This document shows, piece after piece, positions 18,810 to 26,408 of a stretch of DNA of 64,000 nt. The stretch covers positions 3,146,001-3,210,000 of the forward strand of contig NZ_JARKIN010000001.1 of assembly GCF_029351045.1 (NCBI RefSeq). Reading direction: 5' to 3'. A model generated the notes under the pieces. That model was not told where the DNA came from. It saw only the letters and a list, made by a program, of their open reading frames with translations, and did not search any database. This stretch comes from Streptomyces sp. WMMB303. GTDB lineage: Bacteria; Actinomycetota; Actinomycetes; Streptomycetales; Streptomycetaceae. Both the position numbers and the translations under genes were made by a program. Positions within the stretch are counted from its first letter, which is position 1. Each line of letters opens with the position of its first letter.

Positions 18810-18904
18810 GCCCGCGGGACGCCCAGGACGAGGCCGCGGGGCGAGGCGGCGCACCGGGGTGAAATCCAGGTGCGGGCCGGGTGGGCACGGCCTAGCGTGA
18901 GCCC

Positions 18905-20179
18905 ATGCCGACCCCCCTCGACATCCGCGCCCTGGCCGGTCCCGACGCGTATCCGGAGTGGCTGCGCGCCGTCTCCACCGGCTTCTTCCGCGGCCCCGGC
19001 ACCGTCGGCGAGCAGGAGGTGGCGGCCCGCGCGCTGGACACCGACCTCGACCGGATCCAGGGCGCTTACGACGGCGAGCGCTGCGTGGGCACCTTCCGCA
19101 CGCTGCCGCAGTCGCTGACCGTTCCGGGCGGCGCGCTGCTGCCCGCGTGCGCGGTCTCCAGCGTCACCGTCTCGCCCACGCACCGGCGGCGCGGACTGCT
19201 CAGCAGGATGACTGCGAACGCGCTGGATGCGGCCAAGGAGCGGGGCGAGGTGTGCGCGACCCTGGTCGCGGCCGAGTACCCGATCTACGGGCGGTACGGC
19301 TTCGGCCCCGCGGCCTGGACCACCGACTGGGAGGTCCTCGTCGCCCGCACGGGCCTGGACCGGCGCTACGCCGGACCGGCCGACCTCGGGGACGGCGGCC
19401 GGGTGGACCTGGTGGACGCCGCGGAGTTCCGGGCCCTGATGCCCGCCGTCCACGAGCGGTTCCGCACCGGCCGGCACCGGCAGGGCGCCATCGACCGCCG
19501 CGCGAAGTGGTGGCGCACGGCGACCGGCGCTCTGCGCTTCCCGGACGACGGATTCACCCCCGCGTTCCACGCCGTCTACCGCGACGCGGACGGGCAGCCG
19601 CAAGGCGGGGTGTCCTACACCTCCGACGATGTGTGGCAGGCCAAGCAGCCCGAACAGACCCTCACCGTGCGCGACCTGTTCGCCACCACGACCGCCGGGG
19701 AAACGGCGCTGTGGCGGTTCGTCCTGGCCGTCGACTGGGTGCTGCGGGTGCGGACCGGCTGCCGCGCCCCGGACGACATCCTGCCGATGCTGCTGCCGGA
19801 CCCGCGCGCCGCGCGCACCGTCACCCACGCCGACTGGCTGTGGCTGCGGCCACTGGACGTGCCGCGGATGCTGGCGGCCCGCGACTACGCGGCCGCGGAC
19901 GCGCTGGTGCTGGAGGTGCGTGACCAGGACGGCTACGCGAACGGGCGCTTCGCGCTGGAGACCGGCGGACCACGGGGCGGGGCCCGGTGCGCGGCCACCC
20001 GGGAGGAGCCGGAGGTGTCGCTGGACGTCCGCGAGCTGGGCAGCCTCTTCCTGGGCGACGAGTCGGCCGTGCGGTTGGCGGCGCTGGGACGGCTGGCCGA
20101 GCACCGCGAGGGGGCGGCGGAGCGGGCCGAGGCGCTGTTCCGCACGGCGCGGCGGCCGTGGTGCCAGGACATGTTCTAG
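18905..20179 (+). CDS. eis: Eis-family N-acetyltransferase
   Basis: Large GNAT enzyme of 424 aa. The N-terminal GNAT domain has VSSVTVSPTHRRRGLLSRM (acetyl-CoA pyrophosphate loop), then AAEYPIYGRYGFGPA. The middle GNAT-like and C-terminal sterol-carrier-like parts follow. The chain ends WCQDMF; in Eis the free C-terminal carboxylate (Phe) is the general base, and that ending is kept. Mycobacterial Eis acetylates aminoglycosides at several amines, but many homologues have unknown substrates, so a resistance role is possible and not shown. Confidence 0.88.
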   Translation: MPTPLDIRALAGPDAYPEWLRAVSTGFFRGPGTVGEQEVAARALDTDLDRIQGAYDGERCVGTFRTLPQSLTVPGGALLPACAVSSVTVSPTHRRRGLLSRMTANALDAAKERGEVCATLVAAEYPIYGRYGFGPAAWTTDWEVLVARTGLDRRYAGPADLGDGGRVDLVDAAEFRALMPAVHERFRTGRHRQGAIDRRAKWWRTATGALRFPDDGFTPAFHAVYRDADGQPQGGVSYTSDDVWQAKQPEQTLTVRDLFATTTAGETALWRFVLAVDWVLRVRTGCRAPDDILPMLLPDPRAARTVTHADWLWLRPLDVPRMLAARDYAAADALVLEVRDQDGYANGRFALETGGPRGGARCAATREEPEVSLDVRELGSLFLGDESAVRLAALGRLAEHREGAAERAEALFRTARRPWCQDMF

Positions 20180-20267
20180 GCGGCCGGTTCCGGGCGGCGA
20201 CCGGTTCCGGATGGCGGCCGCCTGGCGGTTTCCCACTTGGGCCCGGGGGCCGGGGTGCCGTCGTCAA

Positions 20268-20310
20268 GCCGCCTTCCCCGTGGCGTGGGTTGATGGGTGG
20301 GGAAGGCGGC
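20268..20310. terminator. Bidirectional stem-loop between convergent genes
   Basis: Perfect 12-bp arms GCCGCCTTCCCC and GGGGAAGGCGGC with a 19-nt loop, placed between the 3' ends of the convergent eis-like and small membrane protein genes. Confidence 0.7.
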
Positions 20311-20376
20311 ATGACGGCGGTCGCCGCGCGGCGCTGTGCGCGCGGTCCGGACGACCCCCCGCCGGTCGTCCGGAGT

Positions 20377-20559
20377 TCAGGGATGCAGCAGCAGCGTGGC
20401 GAGTACGAGGGCCCCGGCGGTGCTGCATCCGGTGTGCCGGGCTTTGAGGCCGATGCTCAACAGCAGGAAGCCCACGAGGCCGAGGACCCCGTAACGCACT
20501 TGGACCAACTGTTCGAAGGCGACGACGGCGATGGCTACGGCGAGCGCGAAGAACGGCAT
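20377..20559 (-). CDS. Small membrane protein with two to three TM helices
   Basis: A 60-aa hydrophobic protein (MPFFALAVAIAVVAFEQLVQ, then YGVLGLVGFLLLSIGLKAR and AGALVLATLLLHP). ATG 20557-20559 has a strong RBS (GGAGGGAC). Function unknown. It is divergent from the GntR-type gene and shares its 233-bp promoter region, so it may be a target of that regulator. Confidence 0.65.
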   Translation of the reverse strand: MPFFALAVAIAVVAFEQLVQVRYGVLGLVGFLLLSIGLKARHTGCSTAGALVLATLLLHP

Positions 20560-20691
20560 GGCGGTCCCTCCTTCTCGGGCGTGAGAGGAACGGCAGTGCT
20601 GGGAGTACCGGGGCCCGCACGGCGTCGGGCGGGCGGATGGCTCGGGGCCGACCTGGAGGCAGAACCGGCGAGGTTGTCTGCCAGATCTGAA

Positions 20692-20758
20692 AGTTGGCGA
20701 CCAACTCACCCAGTACCTTCCCAGTTGTCCACCATCTGGAAACATCTTCTGGACAACT
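20692..20758. promoter_or_regulatory. Two palindromes in the GntR-gene promoter region
   Basis: AGTTGG-cga-CCAACT at 20692-20706, and a larger perfect pair AGTTGTCCA (20723-20731) and TGGACAACT (20750-20758). Both lie within 100 bp upstream of the gntR-type start at 20793 and between two divergent genes. They are candidate operators; which protein binds is not shown. Confidence 0.6.
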
Positions 20759-20792
20759 AACGGCCCGTGAGGCGAAGTTGTATGGTCGTCGC

Positions 20793-21659
20793 GTGACCAG
20801 GAAGCCGACGTCCGCAAGCGGCCGCCGCCCGCGCGATGTGGTCGCTGACACCCTCCGCGAGCAGATCCGGACCGGAAGACTCCAGGCCGGCACCCGCCTG
20901 CCCACCCAACGGGAGCTGGAAGCCGAGTTCTCCGTGGGCCGCAGTGCCGTCCGCGAAGCCCTGGCGGCCCTCGCCCAGGAAGGGTTCCTGGAGAACGTGG
21001 GCCGTGGCGCCTCCCCGACCGTCGCCGAGCCCACCCACCACGCGGAGGCCCCGCGCAGTGCGGGAGTGGAGCTGGCCGACCGGCTGCACGAGGCGTTCCA
21101 GACCGAGCACATCACCATCGACGCCTTCTCCCTCACCACCGAAACCCTCAACAACGCGCTGGCCTGGCCCGTCCGCCAGGTCATGGACCACCAGCTCACC
21201 CCCCACTCGGTCACCGCCCGCGTCCTCGTACCCAGCCTGCAGGCCAGACTGGCCCTCCCGCGGCTCATCGACGATCCGGAAGACCCCAAACCCCGCGAAC
21301 GGCTGCACCGGATGCAGACCACCTACGTCGACGCGCTAAGCAACTCCCTGCACTCCCTCGCCCCGTTCGGCACCACGGTGACGCTGACGGTCCGCGCCGT
21401 ACCGCTCACCCCCACCCACAAGCTCTACCTGCTCAACGGCGACGAGGCGCTCATCGGCTACTACCAGGTCGTCAAGAACGAGGAAGCCGCCTACCGCGGC
21501 GAGCAACTCGCCCTCTACGACGTCCTCGGCCTCACCGCCAAGCTCTTCCGCTCGGTGCGGGGCCCGGAGGCGCGGGACGAACAGGAAGCCAGCTTCGTGA
21601 CGGAGTCCCAGCAGTTCTTCGACTCCCTGTGGGACACCATCGCCACCCCCTTCGGGTGA
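20793..21659 (+). CDS. GntR-family regulator with UTRA-like ligand domain
   Basis: A 288-aa regulator. The N-terminal winged helix is VVADTLREQIRTGRLQAGTR, PTQRELEAEFSVGRSAVREAL, LAQEGFLENVGRGASPTV. The C-terminal part (LHEAFQTEHITIDAFSLTTE, then LTPTHKLYLLNGDEALIGYY) looks like a ligand-binding domain but is not clearly assigned. Start GTG 20793. It leads the group with the phosphotransferase and HAD genes on the same strand, a recurring streptomycete association, which suggests it senses a phosphorylated metabolite. Confidence 0.82.
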   Translation: MTRKPTSASGRRPRDVVADTLREQIRTGRLQAGTRLPTQRELEAEFSVGRSAVREALAALAQEGFLENVGRGASPTVAEPTHHAEAPRSAGVELADRLHEAFQTEHITIDAFSLTTETLNNALAWPVRQVMDHQLTPHSVTARVLVPSLQARLALPRLIDDPEDPKPRERLHRMQTTYVDALSNSLHSLAPFGTTVTLTVRAVPLTPTHKLYLLNGDEALIGYYQVVKNEEAAYRGEQLALYDVLGLTAKLFRSVRGPEARDEQEASFVTESQQFFDSLWDTIATPFG

Positions 21660-21760
21660 CCGGCGAGGACGCCGCGAGAACCGGTCCGGCAGCGCCCGGT
21701 ACAGTTCCGGCACCCCGGTGATCTCCGTGGCCGCGCCCACCGCCCCGAGGACAGCTCCCG

Positions 21761-22891
21761 ATGACCTCTCCCGCCCTCCAGCAGGCCGAAGCGATCGGTG
21801 CCGTGGACGGCCCGCTGGCGGGATACCACCGCGAGTGGTACGTGGTGCGGCCCCAGGGCGAGCTGACGAGGCTGGGCCGAGTGAAGATCGGCGAACCGCG
21901 CGAGGACGCCCTGTGGTTCGACCGGCGGTACTTCGCCTCGGAGGACGAGGTACTGCTCGACCTGGCCCGACTCGGCGTGCCCCGCGTACCCCCCGTCCAC
22001 CGGGTCCGCCGGTCGGGCACGGTCTTCCACGGGTTCATCGAGGGCCGGACCCTCGCGTCCCTCACCCCGCGCGGCCACCCCGTCGCCCCCGGCCACCTGC
22101 GGCAGATCATCGAGCGGTTCGTCTCCCTGAGCCGGCTGCGCCCCGGTGACCTGCACGCCCGCCTGCTCCGCGACACCCCCGGCCGGGCGCCGGAGCGCGG
22201 CGCCGCCCCGCCCGGGCCCGCCGCGGACGAGGGGCCCGGCCCGGGCGGAAGCAGTGCGCACTTCCTCCGCGAACTCCTCGCCTTCACCCGGGAACACGCA
22301 CACCGCGCCCGCCTGCCGCAGTTCGGCCCGCTCTTCGCCCGCCTCGGCATCCCGCCGGACGTGCTGGGACCGCACTCCCGGCCGGCCGCCGAAGCCGCAC
22401 AGCTGACCGACCGGCCACCCTGCCTGCTCCACGGTGACCTGCACCGGGCCAACTTCATCGTCGACCCGGCCGACGCGCTGTGGACCATCGACTGGGAGCT
22501 GGCCGCGTTCGGTGACCCGCTCTACGACCTGGCGACACACCTCTACCTGATGGACTATCCGCCCCGGCAGCGCTCCCAGGTCATCGACCAGTGGCGGCAG
22601 GCCGTCACCGCGGTACTGCCCGGAGCCGACGCCGGACTCGCGGACGACCTCCCCCGCTATCTCGCCTACAAACGCGCCCAGTCCGTCTTCGCCGACGTGG
22701 TCCGGCAGGCCGTCGCGGTCGGCGCCGCCCACGGCACCCCGGCGCAGGCCGACCGGCTCGGCCGTACCGCCAAGCTCGTGCACGACATCCTCGCCCGCGC
22801 CGCCGAACCGCTGGAGCTGACCGACGTGCCCAGCCCCGGAGCGATCGAGCTGGCGTACGCCGACCTGTGCGCAGCACCGCAGCTCCGCTGA
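21761..22891 (+). CDS. Aminoglycoside-phosphotransferase-like (APH) kinase
   Basis: A 376-aa kinase-fold protein. The catalytic loop is LLHGDLHRANFIVDPADAL (HGDxHxxN), and the metal-binding loop is WTIDWELAAFGDPLYDLATH. A Pro/Gly-rich insertion (about residues 140-165) separates the lobes. APH-fold proteins phosphorylate antibiotics, choline, homoserine, sugars or nucleosides. With a HAD phosphatase next to it and a GntR regulator before it, a small-molecule kinase is as likely as a resistance enzyme. Start ATG 21761. Confidence 0.82.
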   Translation: MTSPALQQAEAIGAVDGPLAGYHREWYVVRPQGELTRLGRVKIGEPREDALWFDRRYFASEDEVLLDLARLGVPRVPPVHRVRRSGTVFHGFIEGRTLASLTPRGHPVAPGHLRQIIERFVSLSRLRPGDLHARLLRDTPGRAPERGAAPPGPAADEGPGPGGSSAHFLRELLAFTREHAHRARLPQFGPLFARLGIPPDVLGPHSRPAAEAAQLTDRPPCLLHGDLHRANFIVDPADALWTIDWELAAFGDPLYDLATHLYLMDYPPRQRSQVIDQWRQAVTAVLPGADAGLADDLPRYLAYKRAQSVFADVVRQAVAVGAAHGTPAQADRLGRTAKLVHDILARAAEPLELTDVPSPGAIELAYADLCAAPQLR

Positions 22892-23009
22892 CCGCGACCA
22901 CCGGCCGCTGCCCACCCCACGGAAACGCCTGCGACAATCACTGCCTGCCCGGCCGACGGCGCTGCCCCGGCAACGGGACGGCCGAGGCCCACGAACGGGG
23001 ACACGGAGG

Positions 23010-23735
23010 ATGGTGGCCGCAGTGCAGCCTCAGAACAACTCGGCTCGGATCAGCTCGGCAGAGTGCGTGATATTCGACTTCGACGGCCCGTTGTGCCACC
23101 TCTTCGCCCGGCACACCGCCGCCTCGGTGGCCGCCACACTGCGCGCGACCTACGCCGACGGCCCCGACGGCCCGGCCGCGGGCTGGCCCGAGACCTCCGA
23201 CCCGCTGCGGCTGCTGACCGCCGCCTTCGACGACAGCACACTGCTGCCGCCGGAGAGCGCACGGCGGATGGAGCAGTCCCTGTCGAGCGAAGAGGTCGCC
23301 GCCGCGGCGGTCGCCTTCCCCACCGGATACGCGGACGCCCTCGTACGCACCCTGCACGCCACGGGCCGCACGATAGCCGTCGCCACCGACAACTCCGCCG
23401 AGGCCGTACGGCGCTACCTCGCCGGACGCAACCTGTTGGAACCCTTCGGCGAACGGCTGTGCGGACGGGTGTGCAACGGCACCGGCCTGCGACTGAAGCC
23501 CGACCCGGACTGCGTGCTGCGTGCCCTGGAGTCGACCGGCGCGGACGCGGCCGTCACGACGATGATCGGGGACTCCGCGCAGGACGCGACGGCCGCCCGA
23601 GCCGCCGGGGTCGGCTTCGTGGGCTACGCACGCAACGAGCGCAAGGCGCGGGAGCTGCGCGCGGCCGGAGCCGAATGGGTCGTCGGATCGCTGCGCGAGG
23701 TCCTGCTCACCGTCGACCCCCTGGCGCACGTCTGA
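23010..23735 (+). CDS. HAD-family hydrolase
   Basis: A 241-aa phosphatase-type protein of HAD subfamily I. Motif I FDFDGPLC (nucleophile Asp), motif II VATDNSAEA, the Lys in LRLKPDPD, and motif III MIGDSAQDATAARAAGVGFVGY are all present. Cap region is helical. It follows the APH-like kinase gene by about 120 bp. A kinase and a phosphatase under one GntR regulator suggest control of a phosphorylated metabolite; that is inferred. Confidence 0.85.
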   Translation: MVAAVQPQNNSARISSAECVIFDFDGPLCHLFARHTAASVAATLRATYADGPDGPAAGWPETSDPLRLLTAAFDDSTLLPPESARRMEQSLSSEEVAAAAVAFPTGYADALVRTLHATGRTIAVATDNSAEAVRRYLAGRNLLEPFGERLCGRVCNGTGLRLKPDPDCVLRALESTGADAAVTTMIGDSAQDATAARAAGVGFVGYARNERKARELRAAGAEWVVGSLREVLLTVDPLAHV

Positions 23736-23876
23736 AGAACCGTCCGCGGGGACGACTGCGAGGACGTCCTCCGGGAGGCCGCCGGGGCACCCTCGGGGAG
23801 GCCCGCGGATCGTCCGAGGAGAGCGCTCGGCCCCGGCAGACCCTCCGGCCCCCGCGGCGGTCCGTACGCTGGCCCC

Positions 23877-24296
23877 ATGAGTGACGCACCCACCCCCGCG
23901 AGCGAAGAACCGGCACACGACCCCGAGGTCCTCGAACTGGCGCAGCGGATCTTCGACCTGGCCCGGCACGGCGACACCGACACCGTCGCCGCCTACGTCA
24001 GGGCGGGCGTCCCGGCGAACCTGACCAACGACAAGGGCGACAGCCTCCTGATGCTGGCCGCCTATCACGGTCACCCCGAGACCGTGCGCGCCCTCGTGGC
24101 GCAGGGCGCCGACCCCGACCGCACCAACGACCGGGGCCAGTCCCCGCTCGCCGGAGCGGTCTTCAAGGGCGAGGACGCGGTGGTGCGAGTCCTCGTCGAG
24201 GCGGGCGCCGATCCGCGTGCGGGGACACCGTCCGCCGTGGAGACCGCCCGGATGTTCGAGAAGCAGGAGCTGCTCGAACTCTTCGGGGAGCAGTAA
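23877..24296 (+). CDS. Ankyrin-repeat protein
   Basis: A 139-aa protein with about three ankyrin repeats: AQRIFDLARHGDTDTVAAYV; GDSLLMLAAYHGHPETVRAL; GQSPLAGAVFKGEDAVVRVL. These mediate protein-protein contacts; the partner is unknown. No signal peptide or TM segment. Start ATG 23877. Convergent with the methyltransferase gene. Confidence 0.85.
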   Translation: MSDAPTPASEEPAHDPEVLELAQRIFDLARHGDTDTVAAYVRAGVPANLTNDKGDSLLMLAAYHGHPETVRALVAQGADPDRTNDRGQSPLAGAVFKGEDAVVRVLVEAGADPRAGTPSAVETARMFEKQELLELFGEQ

Positions 24297-24398
24297 CCCC
24301 CGGCCGGCTCCGGCCCGCCGGAGTGGGCCGCGCGGCCGGCCCCTGTCCGAGCCCGCCGCGGGGCCTTCCCTTCATGGCATCAGCGGTCGGGGACGGGC

Positions 24399-24425
24399 CG
24401 GACGCCTTCGTTCGGAGGGCGTCCG
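24399..24425. terminator. Stem-loop between convergent genes
   Basis: Perfect 8-bp arms CGGACGCC and GGCGTCCG around an 11-nt loop, between the 3' ends of the ankyrin and methyltransferase genes. No T-run. Confidence 0.5.
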
Positions 24426-24451
24426 GACGGCGGCGGCCCGCGGCCACCCGG

Positions 24452-25231
24452 TCAGGCGGACTCGTCGGCCCTGTCTGCCGACTTGCGGGCCTCGATGAGG
24501 AAGCGCGCCGAGTGGGCGACGAACGGCCCCTCGCGCTCTATCCGGTCGTGCAGCTCCCGCAGCCGGTCGCGGTACCGCTCCACGCTGAAGTCATGGACCA
24601 TCCACACGACCTTGCGCAGGAAGTAGACCACCGCTCCGACGTCGAAGAACTCCATCCGGAGCCGCTCGGACCGCAAATCCACCACCGACAGCCCGGCCGC
24701 CTCGGCCGCAGCCCGCTCGTCCTCGGGCCGCCGCAGCCGACGGGCCTCCGGCTGGGGACCGAGGAAGTACTCCACCAGTTCGAACACCGACGCCGGTCCC
24801 ACATGCTGAGCCAGATAGCTGCCGCCCGGCTCCAGCACCCGGGCGATCTCCGACCACCGGGCCCGCACCGGGTGCCGGCTGACCACCAGGTCGAACGCGC
24901 CGTCGGCGAACGGCAGCGGAGCCTCGTCCGTATCCGCGACGACGACCACGCCACGTGGACGCAGCAGCCCGGTCGCCTTGACCACGTTCGGCGGCCACGA
25001 CTCGGTGGCGGCCATCACCGGCGGCAGCCGCTCCGCCCCCGCGAGCACCTCACCGCCGCCGGTCTGGATGTCGAGCGCGGCGGAGGCGGTGGCGAGCCGG
25101 GCGCTCATCTGCCGCTGATATCCCCAGGACGGCCGTTCCTCGGTCGCCCTGCCCTCCAGCCAGGAGAAGTCCCAGCCTTCTACGGAGACGGAAGCGGCCT
25201 CCGCCACCAGATCATCGAACGAGCGCACCAT
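24452..25231 (-). CDS. Class I SAM-dependent methyltransferase
   Basis: A 259-aa Rossmann-fold methyltransferase. Motif I is loose (ALDIQTGGGEVLAGAERLPP); later motifs are VVVVADTDEAPLPFADGAFD, LVVSRHPVRARWSEIARVLEPGG (motif IV/V) and SYLAQHV. ATG 25229-25231 replaces a longer start inside the repeat-proximal region. The substrate cannot be named; the layout resembles small-molecule methyltransferases related to the UbiE group. The lyase gene upstream on the same strand is separated by the 9-bp tandem repeat. Confidence 0.8.
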   Translation of the reverse strand: MVRSFDDLVAEAASVSVEGWDFSWLEGRATEERPSWGYQRQMSARLATASAALDIQTGGGEVLAGAERLPPVMAATESWPPNVVKATGLLRPRGVVVVADTDEAPLPFADGAFDLVVSRHPVRARWSEIARVLEPGGSYLAQHVGPASVFELVEYFLGPQPEARRLRRPEDERAAAEAAGLSVVDLRSERLRMEFFDVGAVVYFLRKVVWMVHDFSVERYRDRLRELHDRIEREGPFVAHSARFLIEARKSADRADESA

Positions 25232-25320
25232 CCCGTCATCCTCACGGCTCGGCCCCGCCGCCGCCAACCGATTTCCACTGCCCCAGGCACCGACGCTGCC
25301 TCCGGACCGCTCCACCTCCT

Positions 25321-25440
25321 CAGGGCCGTCAGGGCCGTCAGGGCCGTCAGGGCCGTCAGGGCCGTCAGGGCCGTCAGGGCCGTCAGGGCCGTCAGGGCCG
25401 TCAGGGCCGTCAGGGGCCGTCAGGGGCCGTCAGGGGCCGT
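25321..25440. repeat. Short tandem repeat: ten 9-bp units then three 10-bp units
   Basis: CAGGGCCGT repeats ten times (25321-25410), followed by three CAGGGGCCGT units (25411-25440). It abuts the stop codon of the streptogramin lyase gene and lies between it and the methyltransferase gene. The change from 9 to 10 bp within one array points to slippage. Confidence 0.95.
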
Positions 25441-26408
25441 CAGGGCAGCAACGTGCTGATCCGCACCACCTCTCCCCGCTCCAGCGCAACATGGACGTCA
25501 CCGTCCGGGCCGACGGCCAGGCCGTGTGGTTCGGATCCGGGCGTGGGCAGCGGATGCTCCACGAGGTGGCCGGAAGGGGCGCGGGCAGCCACGCGGTTGC
25601 CCGCCCACTCGGTGACCCAGCAGGTGCCGTCCGGGCCGACGGCCACTGCGTGAGGCCTCGACTGCCGGTCGGGCAGTGGGAACTCCTCGACCCGGCCGTC
25701 CAAGCCGATCCGCCCGAGCTGGCCGGCGCCGATCTCCGCGAACCACAGCGCGTCCGCTCCGGCGGCGATACCCACCGGTGCCGCTCCCGCAGTGGGCAGC
25801 TCGTACACGGTGACGCTGCCGTCGAGCGTGATCCGGGCGATCGCGTCCGCCTGGTTCAAGGTGCACCACAGTGCCCCGTCCGGGCCGGCTGCCAGCGCGG
25901 AGGGAAAACAGCCGTCGACCGGCAGGGGAAACTCGGTGACCTCGCCTTCCGTGGTGATCCGGCCGATGCGATGGGCGCTGGTCTCCGTGAACCAGAGTGC
26001 GCCGTCCCCGGCCGCCGCGATGCCGTACGGGCCGCACTCCGGTGTCGGGAGGGCGAAGGACGTGGTCTCCCCGTCGACCGTGATCCGACCGATGCGATGG
26101 TCCCTGGTACGGGTGAACCACAGGGCTCCGTCGGGCCCCGGCGTGATCACCGTCGGGCCCGAATCCGCCGCGTCCAGCGGAAAGGTCGTCACCCGGCCTT
26201 CCGGCGTGACGCGGGCCACGGCGCCCGCCGTCACGAGAGTGACCCACAGTGCCCAGTCCGGTCCCGCGGCGATGCCATAGGGGCCCGTCCCGGGGCCGAA
26301 GGCTGCCGTGGTGGTCACGGCCACCGGAGGCGCCGAAGGGGTCGGCTCCGGACCGTGGTCGGACTCGGAACGCGGCGCGTGTGCGGTGCTCGCTGGATCC
26401 TGACTCAT
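25440..26408 (-). CDS. Streptogramin B lyase (Vgb-like), beta-propeller
   Basis: Predicted virginiamycin B-type lyase, 322 aa. It contains repeated blades with the signature GPYGIAAGPDWALWVT, GPTVITPGPDGALWFT, GPYGIAAAGDGALWFTE, FPSALAAGPDGALWCT, PVGIAAGADALWFAE, RPHAVAVGPDGTCWVTE. Vgb opens the ring of group B streptogramins by elimination. The N-terminal about 30 residues are disordered. ATG 26406-26408 overlaps the ABC-F stop (TGATG) and has GAGAGGAG upstream, so the gene is translationally coupled. Propeller proteins of this family sometimes have other roles, but the ABC-F partner favours streptogramin resistance. Confidence 0.82.
   Translation of the reverse strand: MSQDPASTAHAPRSESDHGPEPTPSAPPVAVTTTAAFGPGTGPYGIAAGPDWALWVTLVTAGAVARVTPEGRVTTFPLDAADSGPTVITPGPDGALWFTRTRDHRIGRITVDGETTSFALPTPECGPYGIAAAGDGALWFTETSAHRIGRITTEGEVTEFPLPVDGCFPSALAAGPDGALWCTLNQADAIARITLDGSVTVYELPTAGAAPVGIAAGADALWFAEIGAGQLGRIGLDGRVEEFPLPDRQSRPHAVAVGPDGTCWVTEWAGNRVAARAPSGHLVEHPLPTPGSEPHGLAVGPDGDVHVALERGEVVRISTLLP

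Noticed and set aside
25321..25440. A CRISPR-like array
   Set aside because: Units are 9-10 bp with no spacers; it is a simple tandem repeat.
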